6,154 bases of DNA from Acetofilamentum sp. (GTDB lineage Bacteria; Bacteroidota; Bacteroidia; Bacteroidales; JAFGXI01): NCBI GenBank assembly GCA_020720565.1, contig DYOK01000161.1, forward strand, positions 1-6,154, written 5' to 3'. Below are positions 1-3,950 of this stretch, piece by piece; position 1 is the first letter of the stretch; each line of letters begins with the position of its first letter. Made by a program: the position numbers and the translations under genes. The notes beneath the pieces were generated by a model. It made no database searches. It saw nothing but the letters and a program-made list of their open reading frames with translations, and was not told where the DNA came from.

Positions 1-2
1 GG

Positions 3-95
3 GTTCTGAAAATTATATTTTTTGAGGCGGACAAGATTTTAAAACCGGAGTTTACTATTGTAAATGAGGATTTTAAAATTGAAGTCCAACGATGA
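3..95 (+). CDS. C-terminal end of an unrecognised protein, cut by the window edge
   Basis: A reading frame open from the left edge runs 30 codons to a TGA at 93-95. The visible tail begins VLKIIFFEADKILKPEF and ends FKIEVQR; it is a mix of charged and hydrophobic residues without a membrane segment. There is no start codon in view, so the gene would begin outside the window. Its stop overlaps the ATG of the next small ORF (ATGA, 92-95), an arrangement typical of translationally coupled genes and the main reason to believe both. I do not recognise the family. The piece is short enough that an open frame could be chance. A competing 43-codon ORF in another frame (64-195) lies across the same bases. 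Confidence 0.35.
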   Translation, partial: VLKIIFFEADKILKPEFTIVNEDFKIEVQR

Positions 96-253
96 AAAAG
101 CAATTTTTAGAACTCCCGTTAATATTGTTAATAAAATATTTATCGATAATGTGTATTTATCACATCGTAGCAGATTGGAACTCACAAATGTATAATAGTT
201 TGATTAAATCGGAGGTAAAGTTCTATAAATTGAACTATAACAACGAGCATTAG
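92..253 (+). CDS. small hypothetical protein, 53 aa, overlapping the preceding frame
   Basis: This short ORF starts at the ATG inside an ATGA overlap with the upstream frame and ends at TAG 251-253. The start MKKQFLELPLILLIKYLSIM continues to about residue 27 as a basic tip followed by a hydrophobic stretch, which could be one membrane helix or an uncleaved signal. The rest is polar and rich in Tyr, Lys and Asn, ending YNNEH. There is no Shine-Dalgarno sequence, so expression would depend on coupling to the upstream gene. I recognise no family. It could be the last gene of a small operon, or the frame-shifted tail of a decayed gene. Base composition is as AT-rich as the following non-coding DNA, so confidence is low. 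Confidence 0.3.
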   Translation: MKKQFLELPLILLIKYLSIMCIYHIVADWNSQMYNSLIKSEVKFYKLNYNNEH

Positions 254-604
254 GCGTTTTATGACGACCAAATACAATTTAGCAGCTATTTATTATTTTA
301 AAAAGTCTATTATTAACAAATAAAAAATTTCTTTCCAAGCTCCATAGATTCCCATATAGAGTGTTAAATAATGCATTTTTTCTATAGAAAAGCTGATCGT
401 TACAATCAACATATGTGCATTATTTTATACTATGTTATACGGCATTTCTTGCTTTAAAATATAGATGTTACACAACATGTAATAAATAAATTATGATTGC
501 TATATGTCTAATATTCTGTTATATATAAAATACAACCAATACTTAAAAGCATCTACATTGTTGCATATATGAGAAATGTAATCAGATTCGGAACAATAAA
601 AAAA
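254..604. other. AT-rich intergenic region, no gene seen
   Basis: About 350 bases of very AT-rich DNA lie between the left-edge ORFs and the transport operon promoter. All frames are broken often by stops; the largest thing noticed is a 20-codon ORF at 261-323 with no supporting signal. No tRNA, riboswitch or clear rho-independent terminator was recognised. It contains one perfect 14-bp palindrome (378-391) and several loose TATA-like runs. By position it should hold control sites for the downstream operon. Confidence 0.6.
378..391. repeat. 14-bp perfect palindrome TTTTCTATAGAAAA
   Basis: The bases read the same on both strands, and short GC pairs (373-374 and 391-393) flank it so that it could extend as an imperfect hairpin. 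It lies about 225 bases upstream of the candidate promoter at 605-612. It could be a dimeric regulator site or the weak stem of a transcript end for the left-edge ORFs. In DNA this AT-rich a chance palindrome is also plausible. Confidence 0.3.
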
Positions 605-612
605 TATATTTG
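605..612 (+). promoter_or_regulatory. Candidate promoter -7 element, TATATTTG
   Basis: TATATTTG is an exact match to the Bacteroidota housekeeping sigma -7 consensus TAnnTTTG. Transcription would start near 617-620, giving a leader of about 30 bases that includes the Shine-Dalgarno sequence of the DUF485 gene. The usual -33 TTTG/TTG is not well matched; the nearest candidate, TTCG at 587-590, is poor and too close. This could mean activator-dependent expression, which would suit a carbon-source transporter, but that is inference. Confidence 0.5.
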
Positions 613-638
613 AGCAAATCAATATTCACTTAAAAAAT

Positions 639-644
639 AGGAGG
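639..644 (+). promoter_or_regulatory. Full Shine-Dalgarno sequence AGGAGG
   Basis: AGGAGG sits four bases before the ATG at 649 and fixes that start. A complete Shine-Dalgarno sequence is unusual in Bacteroidota, where most genes rely on A-rich unstructured leaders. The other three long genes of this window (969, 3300, 3951) have none. It suggests strong or distinct initiation of this first gene of the operon. Confidence 0.7.
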
Positions 645-648
645 AAAC

Positions 649-921
649 ATGCTTCACGAACCGTCAGTAGTAATCGGAACCGACAATGCTGCACCAAAAA
701 AAGCCAAGCTTGGGGTTATTTTGTTTTTTGTTTACACATTTATCTATGCCAGCTTTGTATTTATCGGCTTAAGCAATCCAGAATGGATGGGCATCGAAAT
801 ACTAGGAGGACAGAACCTTGCTATCATTTATGGTTTTGGGCTTATTGTCTTAGCTATTGTGATGGGGTTTGTTTACAACTTTTTCTGTTCTAGAATGGAA
901 GATAAAATGAATAAAAACTAA
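649..921 (+). CDS. DUF485 family small membrane protein, partner of the symporter (YjcH-like)
   Basis: This 90-aa protein has two predicted membrane helices, about residues 21-41 and 56-80, with a soluble N-terminus and a charged C-terminus (MEDKMNKN). The layout, the Tyr/Phe-rich first helix (FFVYTFIYASFVF) and the GG-x-NLAIIYGFGL entry to the second helix match DUF485, the family of E. coli YjcH, which is encoded next to acetate permease ActP (YjcG). The length is close to that usual for the family. It precedes the ActP-like gene by 47 bases on the same strand, so the two are probably cotranscribed. The role of DUF485 proteins is not well settled; an accessory or stabilising subunit of the symporter is the usual guess. 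The start is supported by AGGAGG four bases upstream. DUF4212, the small partner of VC_2705-type symporters, has a similar layout and is the main alternative. Confidence 0.85.
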   Translation: MLHEPSVVIGTDNAAPKKAKLGVILFFVYTFIYASFVFIGLSNPEWMGIEILGGQNLAIIYGFGLIVLAIVMGFVYNFFCSRMEDKMNKN

Positions 922-933
922 GGTCTTAGACCT
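921..933. repeat. Short palindrome in the DUF485-symporter gap
   Basis: AGGTCTTAGACCT is a 6-bp inverted repeat around a single base, starting on the last base of the DUF485 stop codon. A one-base loop cannot fold as drawn in RNA, so a real hairpin would have a four-bp stem and five-base loop. No T-run follows, so it is not a terminator. It could be an mRNA processing or stability site between the two genes, or chance. Confidence 0.25.
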
Positions 934-968
934 AAATAAAAGTAATTATTAAATTAAACTAAGAACTT

Positions 969-2879
969 ATGATTTACGAAGTATCAAATTGGGCCATACT
1001 CATATTTGTTTTTATTGTTGGGTTGGTATTGGGTTTATCGTTCTATTTTGCACGAAAAACAAAATCAGCAGCAGGATATTATGCAGCAGGAGGTAACATC
1101 CACTGGGCAGTCAATGGAATTGCATTTGCTGGCGATTATTTATCTGCAGCATCATTTTTAGGTATCTGCGGAATGATTGCTTACTCAGGTTACGACGGGT
1201 TTTTGTACTCGATTGGTTATTTAGCGGGCTGGGTTGTTGCTTTATTTTTGGTAGCAGAGCCACTCAAAAAATTGGGTAAATATACGTTTGCCGATGCACT
1301 CGATGCTAAATTTAACTCCAAAGGGATAAAACTAGCGGCATCTATCAGCACCCTAATTGTGTCTATTTTTTATTTAATTCCTCAGATGGTGGGAGCTGGC
1401 GATTTAGTGGTTCCATTACTGGGCTTACCTCACTGGATGGGTGTAGTGATAGTAGGTTCAATTGTTATTTTGATAGTGGCTACGGCTGGTATGACCTCCA
1501 CCACATATGTTCAGTTTGTAAAAGGTGCACTTTTGGTGGCTTTCTCTACCATTCTAACGGTTTATATTCTAAAAAATGGGTTTACACTCACTCCAAACGA
1601 CCATTATCATCAATTCGACAAAACAGCTGTGCTTCTAACCAACGACACGGTGGTGTCGATACCTGACTCGACTTATGCCTTGCAAAACACAAAGATTGTC
1701 GATAAATTAGTGTTTGTAAAAGCTCAAAAAAATGGCGAGTCTAAATGGTATAAATTAGATAGAAAGGGCGACCAAACATTTATTAACGAAATGTTGTACA
1801 CTCAAGTGGGCACCGATGGAAAGAAATTATATAACGGAGCTCCACGCGAAGAGAAAAAGTTCTATCAAGTAGGGCATCTAACCAAGATTATTGTCGATGG
1901 TAAAGAAGTAGACAAAACTGGACCTGTTGGACCATTCGAATTCTTAAAAACAATGAAATCGACCGAATTGGTTAGATTCTCGAAAAAAGCTTTCAAAGAC
2001 GACGGTAATCAAATCACGGTTTGGTATCAAAAAGCAACCAAAGGCGAAGATGTGATGAAACCTGGATTATTGTATAAAATCTCGGCAGCAGCAGGAGCGA
2101 CCATTTGGGATAAACTCAACTTTGTATCTTTAATGCTGGCTTTATTTTTAGGAACTTCGGCCTTGCCTCATATTTTAATTCGATATTATACAGTGTCTAG
2201 TCAACGTGCTGCGCGAAAATCGACTATCGTGGCTATTGCTGTGATTGGGTTCTTCTATATTTTAACTTTGTATATGGGCTTGGGTTCAATGATAAGCGGT
2301 GTGCTCGATGTCGAAAGTAGTAACATGTCGGGTCCATTATTGGCCAAATCGATGGGAGTAGGTCTGTTTTCGATAATTTCGGCCATTGCCTTTGCCACCG
2401 TTCTAGGAACAGTAAGTGGATTAATTGTAGCTTCGTCTGGAGCTATTGCACACGACTTTATCGACAAATATTTACAAGTCGAAATGACAGACCACGCCAA
2501 AGTACGTGCTGGAAAAATTTCGGCATTTGCTGTGGGTATTCTGGCCATAATCTTAGGAATATTGTTCCAAGGGATGAACGTCTCGTTCTTAGTAGGATTA
2601 GCGTTTGCCGTGGCGGCTTCGGCTAATTTGCCCGCCATTTTATTCTTGCTGTTCTGGAAAAAAACCAATGCAAAAGGTATTGCATGGTCCATCATCGTAG
2701 GTATTATTTCGTCGATAGGCATCATTTTGTTATCGCCCACCATGTACGACAAATACGGTTTAATTCCTGCCGATGCACCCATTCCGCTCGACAACCCAGG
2801 CATTGTGTCTATTCCATTAGCCGCACTTACATTAATTATAGTTTCTTTAGCCACTCAAAAAAAGGAATTGGCAAAATAA
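969..2879 (+). CDS. ActP-like sodium:solute symporter (SSS/SLC5 family), probable acetate or monocarboxylate uptake
   Basis: This 636-aa inner-membrane protein has about 13 predicted helices, the count expected for ActP: roughly 8-28, 47-73, 78-98, 123-151, 156-175, 178-202, 384-405, 416-442, 463-494, 515-533, 538-563, 570-589 and 611-628. Family signatures are GDYLSAASFLG (55-65, first core helix), LPHILIRYYTV (399-409), the Ser-rich GLIVASSGAIAHDF (484-497, the region that forms the Na2 sodium site in this fold) and LPAILFLLFWKK (554-565). It should import a small carboxylate, most likely acetate, with sodium; the substrate is inferred from similarity to ActP and the DUF485 neighbour. A soluble insertion of about 173 residues (206-378) lies between helices six and seven, which by the family topology is the periplasmic face; E. 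coli ActP is about 550 aa, so this accounts for most of the extra length. No Shine-Dalgarno sequence; the leader is A/T-rich. The start MIYEVSNWAIL leads directly into the first helix. Confidence 0.9.
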   Translation: MIYEVSNWAILIFVFIVGLVLGLSFYFARKTKSAAGYYAAGGNIHWAVNGIAFAGDYLSAASFLGICGMIAYSGYDGFLYSIGYLAGWVVALFLVAEPLKKLGKYTFADALDAKFNSKGIKLAASISTLIVSIFYLIPQMVGAGDLVVPLLGLPHWMGVVIVGSIVILIVATAGMTSTTYVQFVKGALLVAFSTILTVYILKNGFTLTPNDHYHQFDKTAVLLTNDTVVSIPDSTYALQNTKIVDKLVFVKAQKNGESKWYKLDRKGDQTFINEMLYTQVGTDGKKLYNGAPREEKKFYQVGHLTKIIVDGKEVDKTGPVGPFEFLKTMKSTELVRFSKKAFKDDGNQITVWYQKATKGEDVMKPGLLYKISAAAGATIWDKLNFVSLMLALFLGTSALPHILIRYYTVSSQRAARKSTIVAIAVIGFFYILTLYMGLGSMISGVLDVESSNMSGPLLAKSMGVGLFSIISAIAFATVLGTVSGLIVASSGAIAHDFIDKYLQVEMTDHAKVRAGKISAFAVGILAIILGILFQGMNVSFLVGLAFAVAASANLPAILFLLFWKKTNAKGIAWSIIVGIISSIGIILLSPTMYDKYGLIPADAPIPLDNPGIVSIPLAALTLIIVSLATQKKELAK

Positions 2880-2947
2880 GCAACAAAACTTCTGCGAGCA
2901 ATTCGACCTAAGAATCGATTCGAATAATAAAATATTTCGGTACTAAG

Positions 2948-3052
2948 AAAATTCCGTCTTTTGTAAATTGTTAATAACCATTTGTTTATCTTTGAAGCTC
3001 ATCTGTTGAGAATTAAAAAAAGCAAACCTAACAAGATACAAGACGGAATTTT
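2948..3052. repeat. 13-bp inverted repeat enclosing about 79 bases and a promoter
   Basis: AAAATTCCGTCTT (2948-2960) is exactly complementary to AAGACGGAATTTT (3040-3052). Pairing resumes inside after a two-base bulge (GTA 2963-2965 with TAC 3037-3039), and can extend outward through a G-T pair. The right arm runs into seven T's (3049-3055), so a transcript reading through from the symporter could fold it as a long-looped terminator-like structure. The candidate promoter at 2968-2994 lies inside. It may be a small mobile-element remnant (MITE-like); I see no clear target-site duplication, no transposase and no second copy in the window. Confidence 0.5.
2968..2994 (+). promoter_or_regulatory. 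Candidate promoter, TTG ... TATCTTTG
   Basis: TATCTTTG (2987-2994) matches the Bacteroidota -7 consensus TAnnTTTG exactly. A TTG at 2968-2970 stands 16 bases upstream, slightly short of the usual -33 spacing; TTTG at 2960-2963 is the alternative but is 23 bases away. Transcription would begin near 3000 and run into the decayed reading frame and then the gene at 3300. It may be the surviving promoter of the broken gene that now drives the orphan membrane protein. Confidence 0.5.
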
Positions 3053-3105
3053 TTTATGATTTACAAAAGCCTCAATCGTTGCAATATGCTTATCTAAACT
3101 TTCAG

Positions 3106-3255
3106 AATAAAATCCTTAAACACTCAAAATAACTAAGAGAAAAAAAGAATCGCTATTATCTTAAAATCTTTGTGCCTGTATTTATTGCAATCTTACTTTT
3201 TGTAATAACCATTTTCGGAATGGTGATTCCGTATTTTAGACAGAGCATTATGTAG
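3106..3255 (+). pseudogene. Fragment of a broken membrane sensor-type protein (N-terminal anchor only)
   Basis: In one frame the bases read NKILKHSK, a TAA stop at 3130-3132, then LREKKNRYYLKIFVP and a clear hydrophobic helix (VFIAILLFVITIFGMVIP) followed by YFRQSIM and a TAG at 3253-3255. A basic cytoplasmic tip, one helix and then an IPYF...IM stretch is how many Bacteroidota sensor kinases and related Cache-type receptors begin. The TAA is one base change (CAA to TAA) from an open frame, and the same frame is open back to 3010, but no ATG start is present. The periplasmic sensor and output domains are entirely missing: after TAG there are only 44 bases to the next gene. I read this as a truncated, decayed gene. 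The family assignment rests on one helix and may be wrong, and a chance open frame with a hydrophobic run is possible. Confidence 0.4.
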
Positions 3256-3299
3256 GGTTGACAAGTAACAAAAATTAGACTTTTACGTCACTAGTTGCT

Positions 3300-3785
3300 A
3301 TGGAAAATAATTGGAGCCAAGAAATCGAAGACGAATTGACTTTCAAAATTGAGAGTATGTCTCGTTCTAAAACAAGTTTCTTAAATGTAAGACTGTTAAA
3401 TCTGAGTGCTAAAAAAGTAGATGAATTTAGCACAACTTGCCCTCATTGCAGTGCATACAAATCCAAATACCATTCATGGGTTAACCAGCTCGATGTTTTG
3501 TTAGAATCTGAAACCGAACGTAAAATTTACGAAGCACAATTGATGGAAATCGTTAGCCATCTCGAAAAACAGCATCAAATAAAATCGAAGCGATATTACA
3601 CCGCCCTATACACTTTCTTAGGCTTAATGACCGGAGCAATAGTAGGCTTTATTCTCGACTGGTTCATTAATAAGGAATTTTTGTCATTTTTAGGTTTATA
3701 TGGGGCATTAATTGGCCTGATAGCTGGTCGGATTACTGGTTGGCTTGTCGATAAGAAAAAAATTAAATTAGGTCTAACTTATTAA
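3300..3785 (+). CDS. Hypothetical two-helix membrane protein with a Cys/His set, 161 aa
   Basis: The first 95 residues are soluble and charged. They contain CPHC (C47, C50) and, after a probably helical stretch, HLEKQH (H87, H92): a C-x2-C ... H-x4-H spacing that could bind a zinc ion, though this is inference. Two glycine-rich membrane helices follow at about 101-123 (TALYTFLGLMTGAIVGFIL) and 127-150 (containing GLYGALIGLIAGRITG), then a basic tail DKKKIKLGLTY. The layout suggests a cytoplasmic domain anchored by a helical hairpin. I recognise a general type seen among Bacteroidota hypothetical proteins but no named function. Upstream in-frame stop TAG at 3276-3278 limits the start; ATG 3300 has no Shine-Dalgarno sequence, and a second ATG at codon 20 is possible. 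A weak TTG...TAGACTTT promoter-like pair lies at 3258-3283, but the stronger promoter is at 2968-2994. It stands alone between a decayed gene and a repeat spacer. Confidence 0.8.
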   Translation: MENNWSQEIEDELTFKIESMSRSKTSFLNVRLLNLSAKKVDEFSTTCPHCSAYKSKYHSWVNQLDVLLESETERKIYEAQLMEIVSHLEKQHQIKSKRYYTALYTFLGLMTGAIVGFILDWFINKEFLSFLGLYGALIGLIAGRITGWLVDKKKIKLGLTY

Positions 3786-3811
3786 GATGAAGGACAATTA
3801 TGAATTTTGAA

Positions 3812-3911
3812 CCTGTCTGTCACCAGATAGATTAAAGATTTTAAAATCAAAAACTTTTATCAACTTTAAACCTTTAATCTACCTGCGGTAGGCAGGCCTG
3901 AAACTTTAAAC
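3812..3911. repeat. Palindromic repeat cluster in the spacer before the peptidase gene
   Basis: Several nested repeats are packed into 100 bases. TAGATTAAAG (3828-3837) is exactly complementary to CTTTAATCTA (3872-3881). CTACC-TGC-GGTAG (3879-3891) and CCTGC-GGTAG-GCAGG (3882-3896) are alternative hairpins sharing bases, and CAGGCCTG (3893-3900) is a palindrome. CCTGTCTGTCACC (3812-3824) is a degenerate complement of GGTAGGCAGG (3887-3896), extending the long inverted repeat outward. AACTTTAAAC is repeated directly at 3862-3871 and 3902-3911. The GC-rich core stands out against its AT-rich surroundings. This resembles a dispersed extragenic palindromic repeat; no T-run follows, so a standard terminator is less likely, although the hairpins could end or protect the upstream transcript. 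Confidence 0.55.
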
Positions 3912-3950
3912 AAATAAACAATCAACCATAGTAAATAGTAAATTATAAAA

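Noticed and set aside
64..195. 43-codon ORF at the left edge in a third frame
   Set aside because: It competes with the ATGA-linked pair of frames over the same bases and has no start signal; the coupled pair is the better reading, though not certain.
2255..2854. Long antisense open frame (199 codons) inside the symporter gene
   Set aside because: It mirrors the codon pattern of the symporter on the other strand, has no signal of its own, and the sense protein is clearly real.
649..2879. Idea that the DUF485-symporter pair plus neighbours form a new signalling or defence system
   Set aside because: The pair is a known transporter arrangement, the neighbouring sensor is only a fragment, and the peptidase is a standard enzyme separated by a repeat spacer.
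2684..2911. 75-codon plus-strand ORF overlapping the end of the symporter gene
   Set aside because: It lies out of frame in conserved symporter coding sequence, and its His/Arg/Tyr-rich product looks like an off-frame translation.
2901..2925. ATTCGA ... TCGAAT inverted repeat after the symporter stop as a terminator
   Set aside because: Six weak base pairs around a 13-base loop with no T-run; not enough to call a terminator.
3056..3097. 13-codon ORF starting at the ATG after the seven T's, a possible leader peptide
   Set aside because: No ribosome site, no run of regulatory codons and no attenuator structure follows.
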